From Byssothecium circinans (taxonomy: Eukaryota; Ascomycota; Dothideomycetes; Pleosporales; Massarinaceae), in the NCBI GenBank assembly GCA_010015675.1, contig ML977017.1:138427-202426 (forward strand): DNA of 64,000 nt. Reading direction: 5' to 3'. The translations under genes were made by a program, and so were the position numbers. The notes beneath the pieces were generated by a model. The model was given only the letters and a program-made list of their open reading frames with translations. It made no database searches and was not told the DNA's origin. Shown here piece after piece: positions 34,064-45,131 of this stretch (positions within the stretch are counted from its first letter, which is position 1; every line of letters begins with the position of its first letter).

Positions 34064-35466
34064 ACTAAAATAGTAAATCTAGGTTATCTAAATACACCCC
34101 CCTAGGAAATACGCCTAGGCCCTCTATTACGCCCAGTCCCTGAGGCGTCTCAAAACAACCAACTTGGTTAAACGCCCAGGGCGCAATACACGAGTTTTAC
34201 GGTATCGTTCAAGAATTCTAGCGACTGTTTACCTCAAACACCGACATCTCGCCAGCGCATGCACATGACTCGAAGCGCGCGTGCCGCCCGCCCGTGCATC
34301 ATGTGGATTGGTGGACCCTGCACTCCACACTTCGAATTAAGCCAAAGCTTAAGCCAACAAATATGCTGGTGGTGGAAACAGTGAAGAATCAGAGAGAAAG
34401 AGGAGCGAAATTCTCCGGCCATCCTCGTATTGGCGCAATATCATAGAGTGGATCAAGCTAGTATGAGCCGGAGAATAACGAGGTCCTCACCTAGAAGATG
34501 CACGGTGGAAGAAGTTTTGGAAAAGGGCGCGGTAGTTCCTCCATACACGGGCTTTCAATATTGAAGACCTTCAATACTGTGTGAAGTTGAATGCTCGTAG
34601 GATGAATAGTAAAAAAGTTGATTCAACATGCATCAAGTCGGCATGGTGAACAATACCATGGTAGCAACTTGGCCCGCGGCGACAAGTTTTTCTGCGCACA
34701 TTATTTCCATTCATTTGGGGGCAGTAAAAGCTTAACATAAGCCAAGCTTTCGAGTATTTCGCTCACATCATGCCATGTCTCTCGCATTAAAACAGAAATG
34801 ATATGACAGTCATCCGTTAACGGTGGCGGGCGGCCTGCACCCGAACCATCAAAGTCGAAACGCGATAACGGCTTGGCATACGTTTCGCCTCACGACATCC
34901 CATTGGAGGGGAAACAAAACTCCAAATGATGAAACGAAGTTGATGACCTAAAGACTCAAAAAGTGCTAGTCGTGTGGGTCAGCGCCATACGCGAGGCCAC
35001 TTTTGACCCATGCCACAGTGTGCCACACTAGATAGCAATTATCCAAGGACCGCCATCTCACTCTTCTAGACTAGAAGGCAAAAGCGAGAGAAATTGCTCC
35101 GTTGTGCCTCTTTGCCAAGAATATTGTTTCTGATCTGGCCAATGTTTGTGGATTTCATGCGGGCTGTTGACAGTGTGGAGAGGGATAGTGCCGGCAGGAG
35201 CTCATTCTTTGGGAATAGGAGATCAGCCCCATCTAGCTAATCGCTGGGAATCGCGGGAGGCGCCAAATGAAGCACTCCTTTGATGTATAAAGAGGACAGC
35301 GGCAGCCTCGAAGAAAAGCCACTCTTCACCGAGCATCACATTCTCTTGTCTTCACAGTCACTCACTTGCTTGACGCAATCTTTCCATTCGCTTTCAACTC
35401 TAACCTTCTTTTTCAACAAGCCAAACTTCCCGCTTTTTCAGCTACCAATCCAACCGACTTTTCAAA
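34064..35466. other. Repeat-to-gene transition and pectate lyase promoter region
   Basis: Composition returns to about 50% GC within 50 bp of the last transposon end. No gene is seen in the 1.4 kb; short frames here look random. The end of the region holds a TATA box and a CT-rich leader before the pectate lyase. Confidence 0.5.
35286..35291 (+). promoter_or_regulatory. TATA box of the pectate lyase gene
   Basis: TATAAA lies 176 bp upstream of the start codon, followed by a pyrimidine-rich leader (35,380-35,460). This spacing is normal for a fungal gene with a leader of about 130-150 nt. Confidence 0.55.
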
Positions 35467-36359
35467 ATGAAGGCCTCATTTGCTGCTTCCATCTTGGCTC
35501 TCGCCGCCTCTGTCAGCGCGACTCCCGCCCACACCTCCCAAAACCCCAGCAGCTTCAATGCGATGACCAAGCGTGCTGCCTTCCCCATCCCGGCCTCCAA
35601 GGGAACTGTCACCTTGAAGGCGCCCCAGAAGATCACTGGCACCTTCGACGGTGGCTTGAAGACCTACGGCCGTGGCGTCAGCTGCACTGGCCAGAAGGAG
35701 GGTGGTGATGGCGATGCTGTCTTCCTCCTCGCTGATGGTGCCACGCTCAAGAACGCCATCATCGGTAAGGACCAAATCGAGGGTGTCCACTGTCTCGGTG
35801 CTTGCACCATCGAGAACGTCTGGTGGTCTACCGTCTGCGAGGGTGAGTTTCCCTAATGCATAACATATGCCTTGGTCATATCTAACTTGGATACCAGACG
35901 CTCTCTCCATCAAGGGTGACGGCAACGCTTTGGTCAAGGGCGGAGGTGCCACCGGCGCTGCCGACAAGGTGATCCAGCACAACGGCGCTGGCACCGTCAC
36001 CATCGACGGCTTCACCGTCACCGACTTCGGCAAGCTCTACCGCAGCTGCGGTAACTGCAAGAAGTCCGCGAAGCGCAACGTCGTCATCAAGAACGTCAAG
36101 GCCTCCTCTGGCAAGCTCCTTGCCGGTATCAACTCCAACTTCGGGTAATCATACCTCACCGTTACGAACACTCATGATCGTCATATACTGACTTCGCTTC
36201 TCTAGTGACACTGCCACCATCAGCGGAACCTGCGCCACCAGCGTCAAGGAAGTCTGCACTGAGTTCAAGGGAACTACCCCCGGAAACGAGCCCGCCAAAA
36301 TCGGCTCCGGCCCTACCGGTGCTTGCAAGTACACCGCTTCTGAGATCAAGGCCTGCTAG
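35467..36359 (+). CDS. Secreted pectate lyase, family PL3
   Basis: The enzyme cleaves de-esterified pectin by beta-elimination outside the cell. Exons 35,467-35,842, 35,898-36,144 and 36,206-36,359 (introns 55 and 61 nt, GTGAGT and GTAATC donors) encode 258 residues, the usual PL3 size. Residues 1-18 form a signal peptide ([18 protein letters not shown]). A basic pair, KR, at about residues 36-37 may be a propeptide cleavage site. Characteristic PL3 blocks follow: [53 protein letters not shown]. The many cysteines fit the disulfide-stabilised parallel beta-helix. The gene is intact and adjacent to a transposon block, a common setting for plant-cell-wall-degrading genes in pathogens. Confidence 0.95.
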
Positions 36360-37767
36360 ATGGCCAATTAGCTCCATGGGGAGTTTGATGGGGGGATGAG
36401 AGTTGTTTCTTGGATAGTACTGCGCCTTTTTTTCTGCGGTGGCTGATCTAATGGTGGGATGGTTTTCCGGCTTCGAGAGAAGATCTTTCTGTATATATCT
36501 TCCTTTATTACTTTCTGCATAGCATGCAGAGCATGTAAAATTCATGACTACGATGCCACGTTGTGGTGTTGTTGGCTATATATCTGTACATGTGTTTTGT
36601 ATCGTGCACGTGACTCTCTTTTTACCCATATACGAACAATTTCGCTCTATCTCACTGAGTTGAGAAAACTTCACGTGTCATCGGAAGTAGCGCACTACAG
36701 GACTTGCTTGGGTATCCTTCTCACTAGGCGCTACCTTAATATGCAGTGGAACCATTTTCCAGCCTTGACGTTGGCGTAACCCAAGCTTGAAACCAAATAT
36801 TGCTACTATCCAAAGATTTCAAGCGATGCTAATGCCAACTATAGCAATATACAAATATTGGCTATGTGGTGACAGTAAGTTTGACAGAGGAACGTGTTTG
36901 ACATTAACATTGATATACGGACGTCCTTCCAGCCACGAGTTCAGTCCAACCTATTACGAGAACGAGCAGAATTCGAAAAGTATCTTTCAGCGTTAGTAGT
37001 AGCACTGTGATGTTTTGATCCCTAGAGCACGAAGAGCGGAAGGTTTAATGGAGCTCATCCATGGTACAGTCTGAAAGCCGCGCTCGAAGCCGTATTCGTA
37101 TGCAACGATATCAAACCATGCCCCCAACTTAAGTATACATGTAGAGGACAACGTAATGCCTGCCTCAACTTGAGCAGAGTTTCTTCGCCTTACTATTAAT
37201 GATCACAACCGTCCCGGTCGCCAAGAAACTTGGCTCGTCAAGCATGGGTCGTACCACGAACATATGTATGCACACTTGTAACACGCGCCAAAACACTTCA
37301 CTTAAACGACACATAAATCACACCACCAAAACCCCACGCATCCAAGATACTCTCCACGAAAAAGACATGAATTTCTTTTTACACATTACGCAACTCCTCA
37401 TGCTAATTCACCCCTTATTTTTTTTGGTCCAAGTCCATTCATAGCCCATAACTAAACACAAGAAGAATGTCACCAACACACCCCATCTCCCACCCAAAAC
37501 CACTTTTATACCCCTTACACGCCAACCACTCGTTTCTCTCCCCGCGTTACCGCTCGTGCTGACCAAGGGGGGTGGTAGAGGCGGAAGAAACCTTTACCGA
37601 GGAAACACGGGAGCTCGAGCTCAAGGTCGATTGAGAGGAGGCGGCAGTGGAGCTTTTTTTACTGGAAGTTTGTGAGAACTTGATCAATAATGATGAGGAA
37701 TTTTTGTTGTGGATGACAGGGTCCCTGATTTGGAAGGGATCACGGTCGGAGAAGAGGAAGAAGTAGA
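36360..37767. other. Convergent intergenic region
   Basis: About 1.4 kb between the 3' ends of the pectate lyase and the chitin deacetylase. Short frames are present but none shows a recognisable domain or fungal codon pattern. A serine-rich frame at 37,547-37,771 on the minus strand could be an extra 3' exon of the deacetylase, but no convincing donor was seen. Confidence 0.45.
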
Positions 37768-39389
37768 TCAAGAACGAGGTGAAGAGGCAGGAGAAGAAAC
37801 AGAAACAGAAGGGCTAGTACTAACATTTGAGCAAGTTCCAAACAACCGATTACACCCCGTACCACAATGGTCGGTGCTCCTTCCACACCAGCCGTACTGG
37901 GAGCAGCAAGTACCGTCAACGAAGCCGTTGCAAGTGTACCCCGAGGTGCCCCCACAGCTACCGTCCTCGCTAGTTTTGAGGCCAGTTGGTGCGGGCGGGG
38001 CACTGGTGGAGGTGGGGTTAGGAGAGCTGCCGCAGGTGCCGAAGAGGGGGTTACAGCCAGTTCCGCAGTGATCAGTCGTCCTGCCGCAGTATCCATATTG
38101 AGAGCAGCAAGTACCCTCGCTGAAGCCGGTGCAAGAGAGACCGACGCTGGGGCCGCAGGTTCCGTCTTGAGTAACACCGGTCGGGGTCGCCGTTGGGCCG
38201 GAGGGGTTGGTGGTGGTGGGGGGTTGGGTAGCAGAGGGCTTGGAGGAAGAGACGATAGTACCAGAGGAAGCGCGGTACCAGTTGCTCTCAGGATCGCCTA
38301 GGCACTCACCCACAGTAACACCGCGGTAGCCCTTCGCCCTGATTTGCTGAAGCATGTAGCCGGTCAAGTTGAGAGCAGTCTGCTCATGGATATCGTGGGC
38401 GATGGCGAGGAATTGGTCGCCCGAAGGGTTGCTGGGGTTCACGGCGTTGAAGAAATTGTCCTTTGCCTTTTGGATCTTATCAGGGGTGACATTGTTGTAG
38501 TCGTCCGTGTCGAGGTTGAAGTAAGTAATGACGTATCCGAGAGTCTTCAGGTCGGCCTGGCAGGCCGCGTTGCATGAAGAATAAGGCGGTCTCATGTATG
38601 TCGGGAACTTCTGGATGATATTGCGGATAGCCATCTCGTTGCGGACCATCTGATCGATACGCTGAGTCTGGGTGATGGCGCTCAAATCCTGATGAGACCA
38701 GGTGTGCGATGCAACTTGGTGGCCCTCCGCGGCCATGCGGGCGATGACGGCGGGCCAAGGAGTAGAAGCATCGTCGATAGCACCTTTTCCGATGTTGTTG
38801 CCAGTGACGAAGAAAGTCGCCTTCATCCCGTATGAGGCAAATTGGTCAAGCACTTGGTTGGTGAATCTATACGGTCCATCATCATAGGTGATGGCGATTG
38901 TTCCCGGTGTCCGGCAAGGGTAGATACCCTCGCCGCCATAGGCAACAGAACCAAGTTGAGGACGAGCAATGTTGCGAGTGGTCGCGCCATTGGGAATTTT
39001 GTTCGCATCGCAACCGGGTCCAAAGTCGATCAAACAATCTGGTGCATTGCAGTAATCCGGAGTGTTACCGCACCATCCCTGAGATTGAAATCAGTACACA
39101 TGATTAAGAAATCCGAGAACGTGCATACCTCGGATGAGCAGCAGTATCCAGCATCGCAGCTAGCACCGTTACCCTTGGGACCACATCGACCATCCAGGCC
39201 GCCTTGACGCTTGTTGAACTTGTGGACACGGACAGGACCGGAAGCAGCCCGACGAGCCGGTAGACCGAAGTCCCTAGGCCTCACACCCTCTCCCAACCCA
39301 AAGATCTTAGGCATTCCTGGGATATCATCATGGGCCGCGACCAACGGAGCTGCTACAGCGGCAGCAGCTAGAATCTCTGAGAAACGCAT
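37768..39389 (-). CDS. Secreted chitin/polysaccharide deacetylase (CE4) with three CBM18 modules
   Basis: The enzyme removes acetyl groups from chitin, giving chitosan, in the cell wall or at the host interface. Exon 1 is 39,129-39,389 and exon 2 is 37,768-39,078, with a 50-nt GTATGC intron; 523 residues. The ATG at 39,389 begins a clear signal peptide (MRFSEILAAAAVAAPLVAA); an upstream in-frame ATG lies at 39,404. Domains: CBM18 (about 68-105); NodB-type CE4 with TYDDGP (151-156), HTWSH metal-binding motif (212-216), RPPY (250) and HDIH (315-318); then a Thr/Pro linker and two more CBM18 modules (394-437 and 461-503), ending in a Ser-rich tail. All catalytic motifs are present. No GPI-type tail is seen in this model. 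Confidence 0.93.
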
Positions 39390-41448
39390 TTTGTTCCGAC
39401 CCAATCAAATTCGGCTCTTTGGCTCTTACGTCGAATTGTTTTGGGTACGAAAAAGATGCAAGGTTTCCTAGGGGGGAGCGAGCGAGCGTAGAGATAAATT
39501 AAATAATTAATAGGACGTACGTAGAGTTACAACTAAGAACTCTGTCAAAGGGAAAGCGAATGGACGAGCGGCAATGTCAACGAAAGAACAAAGTCGGACA
39601 GAAGAGTGAAGAGGAAAGAGAAACCGTTGAGCAGGGCGGTCGCTTATATGGGACGATAATGGCCCCAATGCCATGCAGAAAGGAGCACTGCACCGCTCGT
39701 GCATCTAGCGTGGCGTAGTCTAGTCAATAATACGGTAGAGTTGGCTAAATCCTTGCTGTCAGACGCTAGGCATACCCAAAGGGTCGTGGAATCGATTGAT
39801 TGCAGGGTAGTTGCGTCGGAACCTACACGAGCTGTGATGTTTTCCCCGCATGTCTCTCGTAAGCCACCAGTTCCCATACTTTACAACGAAGAATCAATCG
39901 CCCTCTTTTCTCCGTGGAAAAACAGCTACATTGATATCTGCCTGTGGTCCTTTGAACTTTGTCTTGCGCCGAGATGGTCGCGTAGAAAATTGGTGGGCAA
40001 GCAGACGTTCGGAGGTTCTAGACGGATCGGGAACGGCACCTAGTCGCGGGTGCTCGGAAATGGGAAGGCAATAAAAACTCGCCAAGAAGGGACCGGCGTA
40101 TGCAGTCGCCGCTGAGTAGTAGCCATTTTGACTGTACAGATGCGTTTGGCAAAGAAAACGGTTATGGCGCGATGGTTTCATGGCATGAGCAGCATCGAGT
40201 CAGCGAGCTTATCACCTGGGTATTTAGTTACTGTGGTGAGCCATGGAGCAGAGTGCTATGTTGCCTGAATTCGCGAAGAAATCTCAACCTCGGGAGATGT
40301 GTTTGTGATGACAAGCCAGGGGCCAGGGCGCAACAGAGTCGAAATGCCCGGTGGGGCGATCACTCTATTGTAATCGTCCTGCAAGTCCTCCGACTCCACC
40401 GGCACGGGAGCTTGTTATTTTTCGACTTTTCCCCTATTAGAAAAGATCAGTTTTTGGGACGTGCCACTCGTGCACGGGACTGTATTCGTCCGCACTGTTT
40501 CAAGAATATAATTTGACCGTGTTCAAATCTCGAACGATAATCGGTTAACGGAGCTTTGCCCCTGATCTTGATTCTGACGTGCAAAATTGGCCTTGGCTAC
40601 CTCGGATCAGGGTTCAACTGTTCCAGGCGTGCTGTCTTTCTGACTCGCATGCATGATAACATACACTGCAGCTCGTAAGTTTTAAAGTTTAACAATAGTT
40701 CTTCATGATCGGAAAGCTATGCTCTCGGCTAGTACCTTCCCACAGCTTCTACAGATCGCCCGGACATCCATTATTCTTTCTTTCGCTCTTCTCCGCCACT
40801 GACGACAGTCCGATTGCTCATCCAAACAACCGCCCAACAACTATCTTCCCCGCACTCGTGTACGGTGTACCGTCCTCAACTCCCAAGGCCCAATGAACGG
40901 TCGCGTCAATAAAGTTTTCCAGACCAGTGGCTCGTGTCTCGTATGTCGGCCACGCGATGTAACACTCTGTGTGACCTCGTGATCCGAGACTGCGTGCTTG
41001 ACAGCCTACGCGAGCAAGCGAATGTCTGCACTTGTTAAGTAGCACCTTGCTAGAGTGATAGCCGACCTCTGCAGAGGTTGCTAAACATAGATGGGTGCAA
41101 GGAAGGAACAGCGCGTAAAAGCCGCACGAATCGCAACACCATGTTATTTCGCTGGTCTAGCTGTACGTAACTAAATAAAGTCGATTTGATCGGCCCGGTT
41201 GTGATCGGCCCGGTTGTGATCGACCGGCTTGCACCACCCTGCAACACCATCTAACATCATTGACCTGGAACAGAAAAAAAGGTGGAAACTTAAGAAAATC
41301 TAGTGGGGTATCATAAAATTCGTTGCAGTAGTTGAGAAGTCGTAGAGAATCGGACGCCTCGATTGGGTCGGCCAAAATCATGATCATGACAATGGGGAAC
41401 AGAAGCCATCAAATCCGCGTCCTTCAAAGCGGAAGACCTGCTTTTGCG
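39390..41448. other. Intergenic region of about 2 kb
   Basis: It holds the deacetylase promoter (CT/AT-rich leader 39,410-39,640) and the 3' flank of the UBA protein gene. An 18-bp tandem repeat, GATCGGCCCGGTTGT plus spacer, occurs 2.5 times at about 41,190-41,225. Frames up to 138 codons exist on the plus strand but none shows domain features or conserved starts. No tRNA was recognised. Confidence 0.45.
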
Positions 41449-43701
41449 TCATTTCTTGAGCGTACGGAGTAGAGGTGCTATCCGTGCGCGTTTACTGAGT
41501 CCGACTCGATACAGATTTTTGCCTTTGGTTTGAGTCGTTGGGGTCGGGTTGGCTGAATTAGAGGGCTTCTGTGGCGTTTGAGATTTGTCTTTGTTCATGT
41601 CATCGACGGCGGGGATGGCTGTCGTTTTGGGAGGGAGGGACGCCGTATGATGCTCTGAAGGAATCGGTATAGTCTCTGGAGACGTCTGTTCGGTGACAGT
41701 CGCCGTCTCAGCAGCAGCCGGACCATTGGCTTGTATCTCTTGCAGTGCAGGCCCTTTGCCGTTCGATTCAGCATGCGTATTGTCAATCTGTTCCTCAGAG
41801 ACAGACTCAGCAGACTTCGTTTCCTTCTTGGGACGACCGCGTTTTCGTTTTTCTTTTGGTGGCTGAACTGTAACGAGCGTAACGGCGGAGGCCTCATCGA
41901 CGGAAGGTTCCGGTTGGTCCAGTGCGGTCTTTCTGCGTTTGGCTTTGCTTCTTGGGATTTCTGTCATATTGCGCTTCCTTGGCGAAGTTGTAGGTGCTTG
42001 TAGTGCGTCATTGGGGTTTGAAGTGCTCGTTTGCGCTCTTAACTTGGGAATCACAACGCTGACTTTCGGGCTCTTTGATGGAGTCGGAACCAGTGGTTCG
42101 TTCACTGAATCAGCCGCTGGAGCTGACACATTCTCAATCGCAGGGGTGATTGCTGTGCCAGCAGCCGTATTGAAGGAGACTCTGGCGTCTCGCTTTCCAG
42201 TATCGGCGAGCTCATTATGCGATACCTCGTCGACATGCGAAAGCGTCCCATACTCTTTGTTTGCCTTGTCCTTCTTCAGCTTGGATGACTTTGGAGGCGC
42301 TAATTCATCTTCGTCTGCAGCACCATTACCAATTAGCCAGTCCAAGGTAGATGTCATATCACCATTGTTCTGCCTGAGAGCTATTTTGGTAGTTGATGGT
42401 GTGAATCCCATATCACAAATCTGCTGGACCTTTTCGGGGGTTGTGGTGGCGGAGCCAGTTTCCATTGCACTCGTAGTTCTAGTGCGTCTAGGCTTGCGAG
42501 CAGCTTTTTCTGGTCTCACAGAATAGTCTACAGGCTCTCCAATGGTATGTTTGAGTGACCTTGAGCGAGATGGCCGTGGTTTGTACTGCTCTTTTGGGAT
42601 ACCATCGACGAGAAAATCGTCTTCAAGGTTCGCCAAGGAGCTCGACTTGGGCTGTGTCTTTGTAGGTGGTGATAACACGTTTATTGCTTCTTGACTTTTC
42701 CGGTTTGGACGGGGTGATCGTCGGGGTTCCTTGGGGCCTTGTGGATTGTTCATAGATATTTTCTTCGTGCGTGGAGAAGTGGCGGCTCCATCAAGACCTG
42801 TGCCACTTGATGCCTGAGTTGGTAGCGATGGAGGTTTCATTATCCCTGTGGTATCAGCGGTATCTTGAAGCATTTCGGCTTTCACACCACCACTAGAGTC
42901 TTCTTGAGGCACGGAGCCTTGCTGTTGATCAGAGGGCAGCTCAGGTTGGCTTGTAGATTTCACTGATACAGGTGGTTCCGAAGACTTCAGGTACTCAGAC
43001 CATGGGATAGAGGACTTTGCAGGTTCGTATGGTGGCGCATCCTCTAGGCCTGGGAATGCAGGGGCCGTGGCTTCTTGCAGCAGTCGTTGCTGGGTCGCTG
43101 TGGCGTTGGGAATGGTGCTGGATGGTTCCGCAAACATAGCCATGGGTTCATGGTATTGCCACTGTTCACCTACACTGTCTTGAAGCTTCCATGGCTTATC
43201 GGGGAGCGGGATGGTGGGTACCGTAATGGGTTCATTCAGTTGCTGCTCCAGAGGGGGGGTGTTGAAGGTACTCCCAGGTGACTTGCCATACGTGACATGC
43301 GCTTTCTTCCGCGCTGAACTGACCCTGGGTGACTCAGCGGTCGATGCATCTAATGACGTCTTCCTTCGCTTGTTGGCGTGTTCCGGAAGCGAACCAGATG
43401 AGTGTGGCGCGTGCTGCTCCGACGATGCGCGGGGAGGAGACTGGAAATGTTCGCGATGCGCATCCTCAATTGTACGCTTGAGAGACTCTGGCGTGAAGCC
43501 GATCAGCTCTCTGTAAGTATAGGAGATGGGCCAGCTCGTACCGGTTGAACCTGTGCCATGTCCGTGTTTCTCTTCCTCTTGTTGCAGGGAAGGCTCGTCT
43601 CGAGACGCGTCTTTCGGCGCAGCGTCCCCTGCCTCTATCTCGAGATCATCCTCATCTTCAGAGTCCTGTACAATCCTCATGTTGACGTGAGCGCATCGCA
43701 C
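41449..43701 (-). CDS. UBA-domain, AT-hook nuclear protein (function unknown)
   Basis: A single-exon frame of 750 codons. An alternative start at 43,680 (MRIVQDSEDEDD) may be the real one because the acidic SEDEDD opening is typical. Most of the protein is low-complexity and charged. A UBA-type domain lies at about residues 420-465 (TPEKVQQICDMGF ... LDWLIGNG), which in this family binds ubiquitin. An AT-hook-like motif KRKRGRPKKE lies near residue 620, with several KRRK stretches that could be nuclear localisation signals. The last 15 residues (YRVGLSKRARIAPLL) look conserved and structured. Together these suggest a chromatin- or DNA-repair-associated ubiquitin reader, but this is inference. 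It shares a short divergent promoter with the next gene. Confidence 0.8.
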   Translation of the reverse strand: MRCAHVNMRIVQDSEDEDDLEIEAGDAAPKDASRDEPSLQQEEEKHGHGTGSTGTSWPISYTYRELIGFTPESLKRTIEDAHREHFQSPPRASSEQHAPHSSGSLPEHANKRRKTSLDASTAESPRVSSARKKAHVTYGKSPGSTFNTPPLEQQLNEPITVPTIPLPDKPWKLQDSVGEQWQYHEPMAMFAEPSSTIPNATATQQRLLQEATAPAFPGLEDAPPYEPAKSSIPWSEYLKSSEPPVSVKSTSQPELPSDQQQGSVPQEDSSGGVKAEMLQDTADTTGIMKPPSLPTQASSGTGLDGAATSPRTKKISMNNPQGPKEPRRSPRPNRKSQEAINVLSPPTKTQPKSSSLANLEDDFLVDGIPKEQYKPRPSRSRSLKHTIGEPVDYSVRPEKAARKPRRTRTTSAMETGSATTTPEKVQQICDMGFTPSTTKIALRQNNGDMTSTLDWLIGNGAADEDELAPPKSSKLKKDKANKEYGTLSHVDEVSHNELADTGKRDARVSFNTAAGTAITPAIENVSAPAADSVNEPLVPTPSKSPKVSVVIPKLRAQTSTSNPNDALQAPTTSPRKRNMTEIPRSKAKRRKTALDQPEPSVDEASAVTLVTVQPPKEKRKRGRPKKETKSAESVSEEQIDNTHAESNGKGPALQEIQANGPAAAETATVTEQTSPETIPIPSEHHTASLPPKTTAIPAVDDMNKDKSQTPQKPSNSANPTPTTQTKGKNLYRVGLSKRARIAPLLRTLKK

Positions 43702-43935
43702 TCTGCTGGACTGTGTAGTGATGATACTTGCGGCTCTTGGTGGGTGCCTGGCAAATGTTTAGTTAGCGCGACGCGAAGTCACCTGGTGGAACTCACTAGC
43801 GCGTCGGGAAGGCACGGTTCACACCCAATACCTCGCTCGACTTCCAAGGTTGCGTCAACCACGACAATCGCGCATCGCCACAAGCTAGCCTAACGTCACG
43901 TATACGACGGTTAACCGAGTCTCGAATAACCTGCA
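43702..43935. promoter_or_regulatory. Short bidirectional promoter
   Basis: Only 234 bp separate the divergent start codons of the UBA protein and the FAM50 homologue. Both promoters must be within it. No TATA box is evident. Confidence 0.5.
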
Positions 43936-45131
43936 ATGGACAAGTTTGCGCCCGCAAGCAACGGCGGGCAAGGCCGTACACCCACGAATTCACGCTTCAC
44001 AGCACAATCCTCCTCTATGGAAGACGACGCAGAGGCGCAAACAGTGGGCTTAATACATGCCGATGGTTTTCAAAAGCGGCGGGCAGAGGCACCAGATCAG
44101 AAAGAGAGCGGGGGCTCCGGCGCAAGCACACCTCAAGACGGGTTCGTAAGCATTCGCCATCTAGTGAAGCAGGGCTAATTTGCCAAGTACAGAGCCTGTA
44201 CGCCCAAACCATCTTTGAAGAAGAAGCGCAAGGTGGCGGGGAAAGGGAAGCTATCGTTTGGCCTAGACGACGACCAAGATGGAGAACCTAACGATGAGAC
44301 CACACCCCATGAAAGCACAGCAGCCGACTCGTCTGCCGTGATTCCCGAGAACGATGGTGCGGCCTTCAAAAAGAAGAAGTTTGGGGCGAATAGCAAGATT
44401 GGCATGAAGCCAAGGGTCATGACCAAGTCTGCATTACAGCGCGATGCACAGCAGGCGGAGCAGGCCCGGCAAGACTTCATTGTTATGCGGGAAGCGGTAA
44501 AGAAGACGGAGGTGGTGATACCTTTTGTTTTCTATGACGGCACAAACACGCCTGGCGGCCGCTGCAGGATAAAGAAGGGAGACTACATCTGGCTCTTCCT
44601 CGACAAGGCGAGGAAAGTCGGCGCAGAGCTTGGTGTGGGCGGAGGCGACAAGAGTAGGAGGGAATGGGCACGCGTCAGCGTCGATGACTTGATGTTTGTT
44701 AGAGGCGGAGTCATTCTTCCACACGTGAGTAGGCATTAGAGGTGTGAATACGTTGATGCTAACTATTTGTGCAGCACTATGACTTGTACTACTTCCTCTT
44801 TAACAAGGTCTCTGGTTTCAATGGGCTCATCTTCGACTACTCGGCACAACCAACGAAAGCAACTCCCTCAGCCACAGACGAAGAGGAAGCAGCCGACTTC
44901 AACCCGTTAGATAGACCGGACAAAGGCAAAGAGAAGACCACGGGTCTTCCTGACGAGGAACTTGAGGGCTTCGACGACGATCCTGCTGTAACGAAGGTTG
45001 TTGATCGTCGTTGGTACGAGCAAAACAAGCACATCTTCCCCGCCAGCGTATGGGAAGAGTACAGCCCGGAGAAAAACCTGGCGAAGGCACAGCGAAAGGA
45101 CGTTAACGGGAACTCGTTCTTCTTCTCGTGA
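43936..45131 (+). CDS. FAM50/XAP5 family nuclear protein
   Basis: A homologue of human FAM50A/plant XCT/fission yeast Xap5, linked to spliceosome function and chromatin. Inferred exons: 43,936-44,141, 44,193-44,724 and 44,775-45,131, about 364 residues, the family's size. The second intron (GTGAGT...GCAG) is clear. The first intron's donor (GTTCGT at 44,142) is chosen because it keeps phase; GTAAGC at 44,146 with acceptor at 44,187 also keeps phase. The N-terminus has the family opening ([25 protein letters not shown]). The C-terminal XAP5 domain includes [41 protein letters not shown] and [11 protein letters not shown]. Lys-rich segments (KKKRKV, KKKKFG) are probable nuclear localisation signals. 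Confidence 0.92.

Noticed and set aside
35476..36033. Minus-strand frame of 185 codons across the pectate lyase
   Set aside because: Antisense shadow of a GC3-rich coding exon; the plus strand has clear PL3 motifs and introns.
37867..38301. Plus-strand frames opposite the chitin deacetylase
   Set aside because: Ala/Gly/Val-rich shadows of Cys/Thr/Pro-rich minus-strand coding sequence.
40100..40516. 138-codon plus-strand frame in the 2-kb intergenic region
   Set aside because: No domain, no intron signals nor typical leader, and composition similar to surrounding non-coding DNA.
40530..40560. tRNA B-box-like GTTCAAATC
   Set aside because: No matching A-box or cloverleaf was found upstream.
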